From: Paenarthrobacter sp. A20
GTDB taxonomy: Bacteria > Actinomycetota > Actinomycetes > Actinomycetales > Micrococcaceae
Length of the DNA stretch: 64,000 nucleotides
Assembly (NCBI RefSeq): GCF_024168825.1
Contig: NZ_JALJWH010000001.1
Coordinates: 3,782,001-3,846,000 of the forward strand
Direction: 5' to 3'
The notes below the pieces were generated by a model that was not told where the DNA came from, searched no databases, and was given only the letters and a program-made list of their open reading frames with translations. Below are positions 50,163 through 59,035 of the stretch, piece by piece. Numbering within the stretch: the first letter of the stretch is position 1; the number at the start of each line of letters is the position of its first letter. The position numbers and the translations under genes were made by a program.

Positions 50163-50699
50163 ATGCCTGACCGACGAACACAGTTAGCCGATGCTGCGCT
50201 CGCAGTCGTCTCGGCGCAGGGCCTCAAGGGCCTGACGCACCGGGCGGTGGACGCCCAAGCCGGCGTCGCCGTCGGAACTACCTCGAACTATTTCCGCAAC
50301 CGGGCCGCACTGGTGGGTGCCGCCGTCGACCGCGTTGAAGAACTGGACAGCCTCCTGCTGCAGGAAGGGAGGCTGGAATTGCCGACGTCGGCAGCGTCCC
50401 TGGCGGAGCAAATCGCCGGAGCGGTCATGGGACTCGCCGGGGAAAACGCCGAACTGACCCGGGCCCGTTTCGTTTTCGCGCTGGACCAGCCCGAAGTCGT
50501 CGCCGACGGGCACGAACGTTTGGTAGCGGCCTTGGCGCAACTGCTCGAAGCCATGGAGATCCCTGAAGCCCGGGCACGGGCCGAAGCAGTCTCCGATTAC
50601 AGCGACGGCCTCGCGTTGCACCTGCTGACCGCCCGCAAGGGGCAAGTCAAGGACAGATCCGAGGTCGCCCGCACCATCGAGCGCCTGCTGGAAGGATGA
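50163..50699 (+). CDS. TetR-family transcriptional regulator
   Basis: A 178-residue TetR regulator. The N-terminal helix-turn-helix is ALAVVSAQGLKGLTHRAV...GVAVGTTSNYFRNRAALV, a clear TetR_N domain; the C-terminal domain is an unassigned ligand-binding bundle. It is divergent from the FAD monooxygenase with a perfect palindrome between them, so local control of that gene is likely. The ligand is unknown. Confidence 0.92.
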   Translation: MPDRRTQLADAALAVVSAQGLKGLTHRAVDAQAGVAVGTTSNYFRNRAALVGAAVDRVEELDSLLLQEGRLELPTSAASLAEQIAGAVMGLAGENAELTRARFVFALDQPEVVADGHERLVAALAQLLEAMEIPEARARAEAVSDYSDGLALHLLTARKGQVKDRSEVARTIERLLEG

Positions 50700-50744
50700 G
50701 TCAAAGGGGTGGACGCCGGCGGGTCCACAGAGCAGGATTGTGGC

Positions 50745-51134
50745 ATGAGCACCAATGACGCACTCCTGAAGCAGGTCAACATCTCCGCCGAAGACGACAA
50801 CCTTGTGGCAAGGTTCGAAATCGATGGCAACATACCAGGCTCCGGCGCTTACGTCGTGGGCCTTGTTGCTGCCAGCGAGGACTATTCCTCACAGCGCAGG
50901 CTCGGTATCGAATTCATGAATGGCGAGGCGATCTCGTTCTATTCCTTCAACCATTCCCTCAGTGCCGAGGAAAACTATGACATCAAAGGCGTGGAGCACT
51001 CGGGCAACGTCATCACGGGGAACTTTCCGATGTCGGCCATCCATGGGCTGAGCAAGGGCCACGTCATGACGGGCTTCAGCGAGGCGGACGGCCGGGAGTT
51101 CCAGTCCGGAGTGCCGGTGACAGAGGCTCTCTGA
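50745..51134 (+). CDS. Hypothetical protein, beta-rich
   Basis: A 129-residue soluble protein starting MSTNDALLKQVNISAEDDNL. It has no signal peptide or membrane helix. The alternation of hydrophobic and polar residues (LVARFEIDG, AYVVGLVAAS, GEAISFYSF, GNVITGNF) suggests a beta sandwich. I do not recognise the family. It lies 45 bases after tetR in the same direction and is convergent with the SRAP gene, so it may be cotranscribed with tetR. Confidence 0.75.
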   Translation: MSTNDALLKQVNISAEDDNLVARFEIDGNIPGSGAYVVGLVAASEDYSSQRRLGIEFMNGEAISFYSFNHSLSAEENYDIKGVEHSGNVITGNFPMSAIHGLSKGHVMTGFSEADGREFQSGVPVTEAL

Positions 51135-51137
51135 CCG

Positions 51138-51902
51138 CTAGAAGAGGCCTTCCACCGGCTCGATGAGTTCCGGGGAGTTGTTCCGGACGTTCCCCACGGC
51201 ACTGCCCACAGGATCCAGCGTCCAGCCAGCAGCGGCATCGTGGGCCCTGGAACGGACCAGTTCCACCAGCCCTCCGGCGTCCTTCTCCCGCGGATCCAGC
51301 CAGGCTTCCATCGTCTCTGTGCTCATGGGCAATGGAACACGGTCATGGAGCGCTGTCAGTTCGTCAAAGACCGAGGCGCTGCGCCGCGTCCGGGCCACAT
51401 CTGCCGTGGGAGTGTCCGCGGTCAGGATGGACATGGACAACAACCAGCGGCCCGGGTCGTCATCAGATGCCGACTGATCCCGCCACCACTCATACAAGCC
51501 CGCAAAGACCAGGCCTTGGCCATCTCCCGGGTGCACATAATAGGGCTGCTTGTTCTTCCCCTCGCCCTTTTTCCATTCGTAGTAGCCGTCAGCGGGAACC
51601 GCGCAACGACGTGCAACAGCGGCCTTCTTGAAGGAAGGCTTCTCCAGAAGGGTCTCGCTGCGTGCGTTGATAAGGCGCGCACCCCCCTTGGGATCCTTCG
51701 CCCATGAGGGCACCAGGCCCCACTTGGCAACATGGAGCTGCCGCTTCGGGTTGTCATCGACGAGTCTTTCCAACACGATGGGAACAGCGTCGGTTGGTGC
51801 TACGTTCCACGACTTCCCAAGGGCAATTTCGTTCTCAAGTTCGGCGTCGAAATCGGCAAGCAGGTCCCCCACCGCACGGGCCATGACATAACGTCCACAC
51901 AT
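51138..51902 (-). CDS. SOS-response-associated peptidase-fold protein (SRAP/YedK, HMCES)
   Basis: SRAP proteins form a covalent bond with abasic sites in single-stranded DNA through Cys2. The 254-residue protein begins MCGRYVMARAVGDLL, so Cys2 is exposed after Met removal. The conserved Asn in INARSET and the Glu in DGYYEWKKG are present, and a late S-T-x-M-EAWLDP follows. I chose the ATG at 51902 because Cys2 must follow it. No SOS box was seen upstream. Confidence 0.93.
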   Translation of the reverse strand: MCGRYVMARAVGDLLADFDAELENEIALGKSWNVAPTDAVPIVLERLVDDNPKRQLHVAKWGLVPSWAKDPKGGARLINARSETLLEKPSFKKAAVARRCAVPADGYYEWKKGEGKNKQPYYVHPGDGQGLVFAGLYEWWRDQSASDDDPGRWLLSMSILTADTPTADVARTRRSASVFDELTALHDRVPLPMSTETMEAWLDPREKDAGGLVELVRSRAHDAAAGWTLDPVGSAVGNVRNNSPELIEPVEGLF

Positions 51903-52053
51903 GCGACCAGTCTGCCCTTTCCTGAATGAACGCACCAGCGCAAGGGTGTGACGTCACCCCGCTACCCGGCCGCACGGGAATTATTCGGTCCCGGGTTACC
52001 GTTGTTACGAACGAACCACCACCGTGAAAACGACCACTACTGAGGAGAGCTCT

Positions 52054-52311
52054 GTGGACTTCACTCCCGACTCCGGCACCATCACCATGTTCTCGACCAC
52101 CTGGTGCGGCTACTGCAACCGCCTGAAGAAGCAGCTGGACGCCAAGGGCATCGGCTACACCGAGATCAACATCGAAGAAGTAGATGGCACGGCCGAACTC
52201 GTCGAGAAGCTCAACGGTGGCAACCGCACCGTCCCCACTGTGCTGTTCCCCGACGGAACCGCGGCCACCAACCCCTCCGCCTCCGAAGTTGAGAGCCGCC
52301 TCGCAGCATAG
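52054..52311 (+). CDS. Mycoredoxin / glutaredoxin-like protein
   Basis: A small thioredoxin-fold protein of 85 residues. From the GTG at 52054 (VDFTPDSGTITMFSTTW), with GAGGAG six bases upstream, the CGYC active site is at residues 18-21 and the cis-Pro TVP follows NGGNR. Mycoredoxins reduce protein-mycothiol mixed disulphides. Next to a mycothiol-dependent dehydrogenase, this assignment is likely. An upstream in-frame GTG at 52024 would add ten residues. Confidence 0.88.
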   Translation: MDFTPDSGTITMFSTTWCGYCNRLKKQLDAKGIGYTEINIEEVDGTAELVEKLNGGNRTVPTVLFPDGTAATNPSASEVESRLAA

Positions 52312-52333
52312 GCGCCATCAGCCGGCCGAGGTT

Positions 52334-52404
52334 GGGCCCGCACGGAACAATCCACATACTGTCTGCCACGTGTGATAGACAGATTGGGAATCCGTAGCGG
52401 GCCC
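52334..52404. other. Strong 71-base stem-loop upstream of mscR
   Basis: GGGCCCGC+ACGGA (52334-52346) pairs with TCCGT+GCGGGCCC (52391-52404, one bulged A). Inner stems CAAT/ATTG (48-51 / 83-86) and CTGTCT/AGACAG (52359-52364 / 52377-52382) close a loop containing CACGTG. It lies 22 bases after mycoredoxin and 48 before mscR. There is no T-tract, so it may be a terminator without a U-tail or a cis-regulatory RNA. I do not recognise a known riboswitch. Confidence 0.6.
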
Positions 52405-52452
52405 TGCTGCATTTAATGGCCCTCTCTCCGCGAGCCCGAAGGGAACATCTCC

Positions 52453-53538
52453 ATGGTCCACGCTGTCAAAGGTGTCGTCGTCCGCTCCAAAGGCGCACCC
52501 GCAACCCTCGAAACCATCCTGGTTCCCGAACCTGGCCCCGGCGAAGCCCTGGTGGACATCCTCACCAGCGGCGTCTGCCATACAGACCTCCACTACAAAC
52601 TCGGTGGCATCAGCGACGACTTCCCGTTCCTGCTCGGCCACGAAGCCACCGGCGTGGTCAGCGCAGTAGGACCCGACGTCACCGATGTCGCCCCCGGCGA
52701 CCGCGTGGTCCTCAACTGGCGCGCCGTCTGCGGCAACTGCCGCGCCTGCAACCGCGGCCAGGCCCAGTACTGCTTCAACACACACAACGCGACCCAGAAA
52801 ATGACCCTCGAAGACGGCACTGAGCTCTCTCCCGCGCTGGGCATTGGCGCCTTCATCGAAAAGACCTTGGTCGCTGCCGGCCAATGCACCAAGGTAGACC
52901 CCGACGCCGATGCCGCCGCCGTCGGCCTGCTCGGCTGCGGTGTCATGGCAGGTTTGGGCGCAGCGCTCAACACCGGCGGAGTCAAGCGCGGCGACTCGGT
53001 TGCCGTCATTGGTTGCGGAGGCGTAGGCGTTGCAGCCATTGCAGGAGCCGCGCTCGCAGGCGCCACCACCATCATCGCCGTGGACATCGATGCCAAGAAG
53101 CTCGAACGCGCCAAGGAACTGGGCGCCACGCATACCGTCGACTCCTCCGCAGGCGACCCCGTGGAGGAAATCCGTGCCCTCACCGGTGGCTTCGGAGCAG
53201 ACGTGGTGATTGACGCCGTCGGACGTCCCGAAACCTACAAGCAGGCCTTCTACGCCCGCGACCTCGCCGGAACAGTGGTCCTGGTGGGCGTCCCCACCCC
53301 GGAGATGACCCTGGAATTGCCGCTGCTGGACGTCTTTGGCCGAGGCGGGTCACTCAAGTCTTCATGGTACGGAGATTGCCTGCCTTCCCGGGACTTCCCC
53401 ATGCTCGTGGACCTGTACAAGCAAGGCAAGCTTGACCTGGATGCGTTCGTCACCGAGCGCATCACCATCAACCAGGTCGAAGAAGCGTTCGACAAAATGC
53501 ACCAAGGCGCCGTCCTCCGATCGGTGGTCGAACTGTGA
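52453..53538 (+). CDS. mscR: S-(hydroxymethyl)mycothiol dehydrogenase
   Basis: A zinc-dependent medium-chain alcohol dehydrogenase that oxidises the formaldehyde-mycothiol adduct (and reduces S-nitrosomycothiol). It has 361 residues. The catalytic zinc ligand is in GVCHTDLHY (Cys42), followed by GHEATGVV, and the structural zinc site is [15 protein letters not shown]. The NAD-binding [13 protein letters not shown] follows. It overlaps the following MBL gene by four bases (GTGA). The family name varies (adhE2, fadH, mscR). Confidence 0.9.
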   Translation: MVHAVKGVVVRSKGAPATLETILVPEPGPGEALVDILTSGVCHTDLHYKLGGISDDFPFLLGHEATGVVSAVGPDVTDVAPGDRVVLNWRAVCGNCRACNRGQAQYCFNTHNATQKMTLEDGTELSPALGIGAFIEKTLVAAGQCTKVDPDADAAAVGLLGCGVMAGLGAALNTGGVKRGDSVAVIGCGGVGVAAIAGAALAGATTIIAVDIDAKKLERAKELGATHTVDSSAGDPVEEIRALTGGFGADVVIDAVGRPETYKQAFYARDLAGTVVLVGVPTPEMTLELPLLDVFGRGGSLKSSWYGDCLPSRDFPMLVDLYKQGKLDLDAFVTERITINQVEEAFDKMHQGAVLRSVVEL

Positions 53539-54167
53539 ACACCCTCAAGATTGATCACGTTGTCACATCCGGCACTTTCTCGCTCGACGGCGGTACCTGG
53601 GACGTTGACAACAACGTCTGGATCGTCGGCGACGACTCAGAATGCATAGTGATCGACCCCGCGCACAATCCTGACGCTGTCCTGCAGGCTGTCAACGGCC
53701 GCACGGTCAAAGCCATCCTGCTGACCCATGGCCACGACGACCATATTCGCTCAGCCGGTGAATTCAGGGAACTTGCCAAGGCCCCCATCCTCCTGCACCA
53801 GGACGACTGGATGCTGTGGCGTGCGGTGTTCCCCGAGGTTGACCCCGACGCAGCGATCGCTGACGGAGAGGAGTTCACCGTTGCCGGCGCCACTTTGAAG
53901 GCCGTTCACACCCCGGGGCACTCACCGGGGTCCGTGTCCTTCCACCTTGCGGGCGAAGGAACGCTTTTCAGCGGGGACACCCTCTTCCAGGGCGGGCCGG
54001 GCGCCACGGGACGCTCCTACAGCGACTTCCCCACCATCATCGAATCCATCCGGACCAAGCTTCTTAGCCTTCCGGATGAAACGGTGGTCCGTACAGGGCA
54101 CGGGGACGCCACCACCATCGGAGCGGAAAAGCCGCACCTGGACGAATGGATCGCCCGCGGGCACTGA
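53535..54167 (+). CDS. Metallo-beta-lactamase-fold hydrolase
   Basis: A 210-residue MBL-fold hydrolase of the glyoxalase II type. The metal-binding THGHDDH is at residues 64-70, HTPGHSPG supplies another His, SGDTLF the bridging Asp, and a final GHGD motif is present. It is translationally coupled to the S-(hydroxymethyl)mycothiol dehydrogenase, so hydrolysis of S-formylmycothiol to formate and mycothiol is the likely reaction. That substrate is inferred from context. Confidence 0.88.
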   Translation: MNTLKIDHVVTSGTFSLDGGTWDVDNNVWIVGDDSECIVIDPAHNPDAVLQAVNGRTVKAILLTHGHDDHIRSAGEFRELAKAPILLHQDDWMLWRAVFPEVDPDAAIADGEEFTVAGATLKAVHTPGHSPGSVSFHLAGEGTLFSGDTLFQGGPGATGRSYSDFPTIIESIRTKLLSLPDETVVRTGHGDATTIGAEKPHLDEWIARGH

Positions 54168-54329
54168 CCCCAGGGCCGCTGGTCGGCTGCCGTCCCATAA
54201 ACCGGTGCGGCAGCCGGCTCAAGCCGGGGTATTGCTTTCCGCCGCCGTCGAATCCGGCGGCACCAGCACGTTAGCCTGCGGATAGTAGCCAGCGGCGCAG
54301 CCCCGCGCAGTGAAACGACGCACGTGCCC

Positions 54330-55073
54330 CTAGCCCACAAGGCTGCGGAAGTCGCCGTCGACGACGTCCGCATAACCGCGGTAGGCCTCAATGACTGCGT
54401 CCTCGACAGTCTTCACGTCCAAGTGCGGCAGCAGGTCGTTGGCCGCACCGGCGGTTGCGGGATCCCACTCGAGGCCCAGGGCAGCGTAGCTCGCCGTCAG
54501 GACATCGCGAATGGGTTGGGAGTTCTCCACCACTATCACTGAACTGAACAACCAACCACCGGAAACTACGCGTTGGGCGGTGCCTATCAGTTTGATGCTG
54601 TGGGCTGGAAAGTCCGGATCCTCGCCGTGGACGCTGAACTCGCCGGGGCAGTATTCTCCCGGGATTTCGCCGACGGCGGCATGGACACCGACGCTTCGGA
54701 GCGCACCAGCCAGCAACTCACCGAACTCGGAAAAGCGGGCCTTGGCCCGAACGATTGCGTCTGGATGCGGCTCAATGTGGTCAATCACCAAGGTGCCCTG
54801 GTGATATGCGGCCGCCCGTCCTCCGGCTTTCCGTATCAGGGGTTCGAAACCAAGCTCCCGACAGGCTTCCTCCGCAGCAGGGAAACCAGGAAGGTTCGCG
54901 TCCCGCTGCCCGAACGCTACCGTGGGCAGCGGACGGTACAGGCGAAGAGAAGGACCCAACTGCCCGCTGCGGGCACGCTTCAACAGTTCCAGGGCGAAAT
55001 CGAGGTCCTCCGCCGCACCCATCGATTCCAATTGGCGGTACGCCGTGAGCTGGCTCCGCGCCTCGGCCGACAT
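54330..55073 (-). CDS. Lipoate-protein-ligase-A-like protein (BPL/LPL family)
   Basis: A 247-residue member of the biotin/lipoate ligase family, starting at the ATG at 55073 (MSAEARSQLTAYRQL), which overlaps the thioesterase stop (TGATG). Blocks are RKAGGRAAAYHQGTLVIDH and a later SIKLIGTAQRV. The GGRAAAYH segment corresponds to the lipoyl-AMP-binding loop, where true LplA has GGGAVYHD. It may be a ligase or an amidotransferase. An upstream in-frame extension lies within the thioesterase gene and is rejected. The region 54168-54329 between it and the MBL gene holds only small hairpins. Confidence 0.75.
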   Translation of the reverse strand: MSAEARSQLTAYRQLESMGAAEDLDFALELLKRARSGQLGPSLRLYRPLPTVAFGQRDANLPGFPAAEEACRELGFEPLIRKAGGRAAAYHQGTLVIDHIEPHPDAIVRAKARFSEFGELLAGALRSVGVHAAVGEIPGEYCPGEFSVHGEDPDFPAHSIKLIGTAQRVVSGGWLFSSVIVVENSQPIRDVLTASYAALGLEWDPATAGAANDLLPHLDVKTVEDAVIEAYRGYADVVDGDFRSLVG

Positions 55074-55876
55074 CAGCTCTTCCTCAACGTCAGGATTTGC
55101 TCGGCCCTGCCAAACGGTCCGTTGACGTCGTGGAGCACGGTGGACGTCAGGCCGATGCCGTCGCTTCCGAAGGAGACTTTGTTGTCCAGTCCCAGCCATT
55201 CACCGGACGGCGCCCGGTACATGTGGATCTGCAAGTCAACGTTGGGGAAGATGTAGCTGTTCTCCCCCGGAGGAACCCGGGCGGCGATCCCGTTGGCGGT
55301 GTCCACCAGGCCCATCAGCCGAGCAAGATCCGTGCTGTCCTGCTGGTCCGTCAAGGGGTGGGAGGTGCGGATCCACACCTTGCCGGATCCCGGACGGTGA
55401 CCTTCAGCCAAGCGCATCTCCAGCGACCGGATGTAGCCACCGGGCCACACGCTGGCTCCGTCCCATGGCTTGCATTCGTCCGGGGCGGGCATGGACTCGT
55501 CTTCCACCGCTGCAACCGCACTGGTGTCGCTGGTGACCATACGCCAAGCCGCGGCGCGGATGGCCACCCTGCCTCCCGCCGAGAGTTCGGCTTGGATGAG
55601 CTCAATCGTCCGTCCCGGCCTCACCGTTGAGGTGGTGATGTGGAACTCGCCGCCTGGTATCAGCCCGAGGATTTCGTAACTGATCCGCGCCAGGCGGACA
55701 TCGTCCCTGGGCTCATGCCTGACAAGGGCATCGGCGAGGATGCCGGAGGCTGGAGCCATGTGTTGTTCATGGGGATTCCAGGCGCCCTGGGCATGGATCG
55801 TGGAACGGTAGCGTCCCCCGCCCAACGATTCGTAATAGGAATCGCCATCCGCCAGTTCCGGTAATGCAGTAGTCAA
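55073..55876 (-). CDS. Acyl-CoA thioesterase (hotdog fold, TesB-like)
   Basis: A double-hotdog thioesterase of 267 residues. Start is the TTG at 55876 (LTTALPELADGDSYYESLGG), with GAAAGG upstream. Residues such as GGRYRSTIHAQGAWNPHEQHMA and IRTSHPL look like the 4HBT_3 pair. The substrate acyl chain is unknown. Coupled to the lipoate-ligase-like gene downstream; it starts 32 bases after the DedA-like gene, so the three probably form an operon. The TTG start is the least certain part. Confidence 0.75.
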   Translation of the reverse strand: MTTALPELADGDSYYESLGGGRYRSTIHAQGAWNPHEQHMAPASGILADALVRHEPRDDVRLARISYEILGLIPGGEFHITTSTVRPGRTIELIQAELSAGGRVAIRAAAWRMVTSDTSAVAAVEDESMPAPDECKPWDGASVWPGGYIRSLEMRLAEGHRPGSGKVWIRTSHPLTDQQDSTDLARLMGLVDTANGIAARVPPGENSYIFPNVDLQIHMYRAPSGEWLGLDNKVSFGSDGIGLTSTVLHDVNGPFGRAEQILTLRKS

Positions 55877-55908
55877 CCCCGAGCCTTTCGCCGATCCAGC
55901 AGTAGAAC

Positions 55909-56385
55909 TCAGACCACTGTATCCGCTGATTTGGCGGTGGAACGACGCCTGCGAGCCACCACCACCCAGGCAATGACGGCAGCCAGCGCCACAACTCCCA
56001 CCCCAGCCCCAACGGGCGACGCCGCTGCGACCGCCAGCCATGCCTCCAGGGCGGCAAGTCCGATGGTCGCGTAAAGAAACGCCCACATGACAGACCCGGC
56101 GATGGCGGCCGGCAGGTAGCGTCGCAGCGGCATTCGAGCCGCACCGGCCGCAAGATTAATGGCCGTCTGGAGGCCGATGGTCAGGAAGGAAAGTACGACG
56201 GCGTACGGACCCCAACGCTTGATCAGGGCTTGGGCACGGGCTACTTTGGGACGCTCCAAGGACTTCCCAAAACGCGTGTGGGCGAACCCGGCCACGGCGC
56301 CCCGGCCAATCCAGTACGTAACATTGACGCGGATCATGACAATCGCGAAGAGCGCCGCGAGGGCGACACCGAAGGGCAAGCTCAT
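55909..56385 (-). CDS. DedA/VTT-domain membrane protein
   Basis: A 158-residue membrane protein with about four hydrophobic segments. The pattern WIGRGAVAGFAHTRFGKSLERP followed by RWGPYAVVLSFLTIGLQTAINLAAG resembles the VTT (SNARE-associated, DedA) fold, though it is shorter than most DedA proteins (around 200) and may be partial. The C-terminus is basic. I used the ATG at 56385; another lies at 56397. The function is unknown, possibly lipid translocation as in other DedA family members. Confidence 0.7.
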   Translation of the reverse strand: MSLPFGVALAALFAIVMIRVNVTYWIGRGAVAGFAHTRFGKSLERPKVARAQALIKRWGPYAVVLSFLTIGLQTAINLAAGAARMPLRRYLPAAIAGSVMWAFLYATIGLAALEAWLAVAAASPVGAGVGVVALAAVIAWVVVARRRRSTAKSADTVV

Positions 56386-56476
56386 GATCTGATCCACCCG
56401 ACTTAGGCTACCCTAAGCATCGCCGGAACGCGGATTTGGTCCCAGGGGCCGCCACGATGAACCCTAGGATGAGTTC

Positions 56477-57454
56477 ATGGACCTCCGCGACGCCGCCCAG
56501 GAGTTGTACGCCGTAGTGCCCCGTGACTTCACAGCTGAGCGAACTGCCTTGGTCCGCAAAGCCAAGGACGACGGCGCTAAGGAGCTTGCGAAAGAGATCG
56601 GCAGCCTCCCCAAGCCTGCCGCCGGCGCCTGGGCCATCAACATGCTGGCCGTTCACAAACCTGAGGTGATTGACGGCGTCGTACGTTTTGGCGTTTCCCT
56701 CCGAAACGCCCAAGAGGAGGGCGACGCGGAGTCCTTTCGCGAGCTGGGTCAGCAGCGGCAAGGACAGCTGGCCGCGGCAGTACATGCAGCAAAAGACCTC
56801 GCCGGCGAACTGGGTGCACCGTTGAGTGCCGCCGCAGTTACCGATATGGAGCAGACCCTGAGGGCGGCGATGGCTGATGCCGGCGCCGCCGCCGCCGTTG
56901 CGACGGGCCGGCTGGTACGCGGCCTGAGCGGCAGCGGCTTCGAGTCCGTGGACCTCACCGGTGCGGTTGCTGCGGTTGGCCCCGGGGACCAGGCTGCGCC
57001 CGGACAAGAGAACACGGCGAAGCCGGTGGCCAGGAGCGACGCCAGGGGTGCTGGTACTAAGGCCTCACAATCGCCGTCCAAAGAAACGCCTGGGGCAGAG
57101 AAGGCACCGCAAGAGCAGGCGACATCCCTGGCGGATCGCCGCGCAGCCAAACAACAGGCAGCGCTGAAGGAAGCACGGAGCGAATTCGAAGACGCCAACA
57201 AAGAGGCTCGGATTGCCGAAGAAGCTGCGTCCGAAGCCTGGGACCTTGTCAATGCGCTGTCAGCCCGCAGAACAAGCCTCAAATCCGACATCGAAGAGGC
57301 CAGGAAACGCCTGGCCTCCTTGGAAGCGGAACTGATTGGACTCACCAGGGACGCCGATGCCGCGGAATCGCAGAAGAAACTCACAGTCCGGGAAGCCACG
57401 CAAAAACGCCGGACCGCGGACCAGGCCCAGCGTCGCGTCGCTCGACTCAGCTAG
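56477..57454 (+). CDS. Hypothetical coiled-coil protein
   Basis: A 325-residue soluble protein starting MDLRDAAQELYAVVPRDFTA. Residues 1-150 are helical with KEIGSLPKPAAGAWAINMLA, a block shared with uncharacterised actinobacterial proteins. Then comes a low-complexity linker (~175-220, Ser/Gly/Pro/Lys), then a long coiled coil (~225-325, rich in Ala/Glu/Lys/Arg). There are no catalytic motifs. It might act as a structural or nucleic-acid-associated protein. Convergent with the FAD-Rieske gene; the stops overlap (57451-57454). Confidence 0.75.
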   Translation: MDLRDAAQELYAVVPRDFTAERTALVRKAKDDGAKELAKEIGSLPKPAAGAWAINMLAVHKPEVIDGVVRFGVSLRNAQEEGDAESFRELGQQRQGQLAAAVHAAKDLAGELGAPLSAAAVTDMEQTLRAAMADAGAAAAVATGRLVRGLSGSGFESVDLTGAVAAVGPGDQAAPGQENTAKPVARSDARGAGTKASQSPSKETPGAEKAPQEQATSLADRRAAKQQAALKEARSEFEDANKEARIAEEAASEAWDLVNALSARRTSLKSDIEEARKRLASLEAELIGLTRDADAAESQKKLTVREATQKRRTADQAQRRVARLS

Positions 57455-58968
57455 TCCTTTTTCCTGCCGTCTGAATTTTTTCCGACGGAGGTCTGCAGGT
57501 GATGCGTTGCTGGCCCTTCGAGGTACTTGCCCTCGGGCGTGAAACGAGAGCCATGCAAGGGACAATCCCAGGACTTCTCCGCGTCGTTCCAGCTCAGCAG
57601 GCCACCCAAGTGTGCGCAACTGGCGGATACCAGGCAGACCTTGCCCTCCACAGTGGACACGGCCGCTGGTTCACCGTTGTAGAGGCCGACGACGCCAGTC
57701 CCCTCCGGCGGGCGGGTCTCGTCGGTGATTTCGGGGTTCTTCCGGGCACTGGCCCTGTCCTCGATCATCCGGCGGGCAATGTCTGCGTTGTGGCGGATGG
57801 CCTCCGCCGCGCCCTTGGGCGAGGTGACGCGATGATGAATGACGGTGGCCCAATCGGACTGGCCACCCAGGATGTCCGAGGTGATGGAAAGGGCGGCCGC
57901 CACCCCGTTGCTCATCCCCCACTTGTTGAAGCCGGTACCAAAGAAGATCCGGCCGTGTCCCCGCGGCAGCTTCCCGAAGAACGGCACAAGGTTGGTCGCT
58001 TGGTAGTCCTGCGCCGACCACGTGTGGGTGACCTCCGCGCCCGGGTAGTGCTTGTTGGCCCATCCCAGCAACTCGTCAAGATGTGACTGCGGCGACGCAG
58101 CCCGGCCGCCCGGATGTCCGTAACCGCCCACCAAGAGCAATTCGCCGTCAGCGGTGGGCTGTGTCCGCTGGGACCGGGTGGGCGCGTCGATGGACAGGTA
58201 CATACTTTGTGGAATGTCGCCCGGCACTCGCAGGGCCGCTGCATAGGAACGGTGCGGTTCTAGCTTGGCGAAGTACAGGCCACGGTCCAGGATCGGCGTC
58301 CCGGTGGCGAGCACTACGGTGTCGGCACTGAAGCTGCCCTTGCGGGTGGTCACGTCCAAGGGCAGCCCTGAACCCACATCCTGGACCTGGACACCCTCAA
58401 CAATGAGCCCGCCATGCGCCCGGATATCCTTCGCGAGGGTCGCCAGCACGTCCATGGGGTGAATTTGTGCCTGGCCTTCCAATTCCAACGCTTCCACTAC
58501 GGGAAACGGCAACCCCGCGTCACGGCTGAAATGGACGTCAAGACCGGCGTCCCGCGAAACCGCAGCTTCCTTGCGAAGCCGCTGCCCGCCGTCGTCGGTG
58601 GTTGCAAAGGTGACCGCGGTCCGGCGCTGGAATGGGACGCCTTGCTGTTCCATGTACTGCGTAAGCCAGGCTTGTCCGGACTTGTTGGCCTCTACGTAGG
58701 CCCGGACCACTTTAAGGGAGTACTGGCTGCGTAGGGCGGAGAGCACACCACCTTGCAGGAGGCTTAGCTTGCCGGTGGTGTTTCCCGTTGTGACGGCGCC
58801 GAGTGTCCTGGCCTCGAAGACCATCACGCGCTGGCCGGACCGGGATAAGAGCAGCGCTGTGACCATTCCCGTGAGGCCTGCGCCCACCACGATCGTGTCG
58901 AAATGCTTTTCGTCAGGAATTTCGTCGGAGGTGAAAGGCGATTCGCGATCCAACCACAGCGATTTCAT
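57451..58968 (-). CDS. FAD-dependent oxidoreductase with C-terminal Rieske [2Fe-2S] domain
   Basis: A two-domain enzyme of 505 residues from the ATG at 58968. The N-terminal DAO fold shows VVGAGLTGMVTALLL, and GTPILDRGLYF and FFGTGFNKWGMSNG occur later. The C-terminal domain (about residues 425-500) carries a Rieske cluster with CAHLGGLL...CPLHGSRF (C-x-H and C-x2-H ligands). Such fusions are known among soil bacteria and plant-associated strains but their substrates are mostly uncharacterised. Divergent direction from the AlkD-like gene is not seen: both run on the minus strand, with the AlkD-like gene upstream. Confidence 0.9.
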   Translation of the reverse strand: MKSLWLDRESPFTSDEIPDEKHFDTIVVGAGLTGMVTALLLSRSGQRVMVFEARTLGAVTTGNTTGKLSLLQGGVLSALRSQYSLKVVRAYVEANKSGQAWLTQYMEQQGVPFQRRTAVTFATTDDGGQRLRKEAAVSRDAGLDVHFSRDAGLPFPVVEALELEGQAQIHPMDVLATLAKDIRAHGGLIVEGVQVQDVGSGLPLDVTTRKGSFSADTVVLATGTPILDRGLYFAKLEPHRSYAAALRVPGDIPQSMYLSIDAPTRSQRTQPTADGELLLVGGYGHPGGRAASPQSHLDELLGWANKHYPGAEVTHTWSAQDYQATNLVPFFGKLPRGHGRIFFGTGFNKWGMSNGVAAALSITSDILGGQSDWATVIHHRVTSPKGAAEAIRHNADIARRMIEDRASARKNPEITDETRPPEGTGVVGLYNGEPAAVSTVEGKVCLVSASCAHLGGLLSWNDAEKSWDCPLHGSRFTPEGKYLEGPATHHLQTSVGKNSDGRKKD

Positions 58969-59035
58969 CAAACAACCTGCCTCTCAAGTCACTGGCATGT
59001 GTTGAGGGAAACGCTAGGCCGGTCATTGGTGCTTA

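Noticed and set aside
54168..54329. Small RNA in the MBL/lipoate-ligase gap
   Set aside because: Only short stems (GGCTGCCG/CGGCAGCC and CCGCCG/CGGCGG) are visible; no promoter or tRNA-like form.
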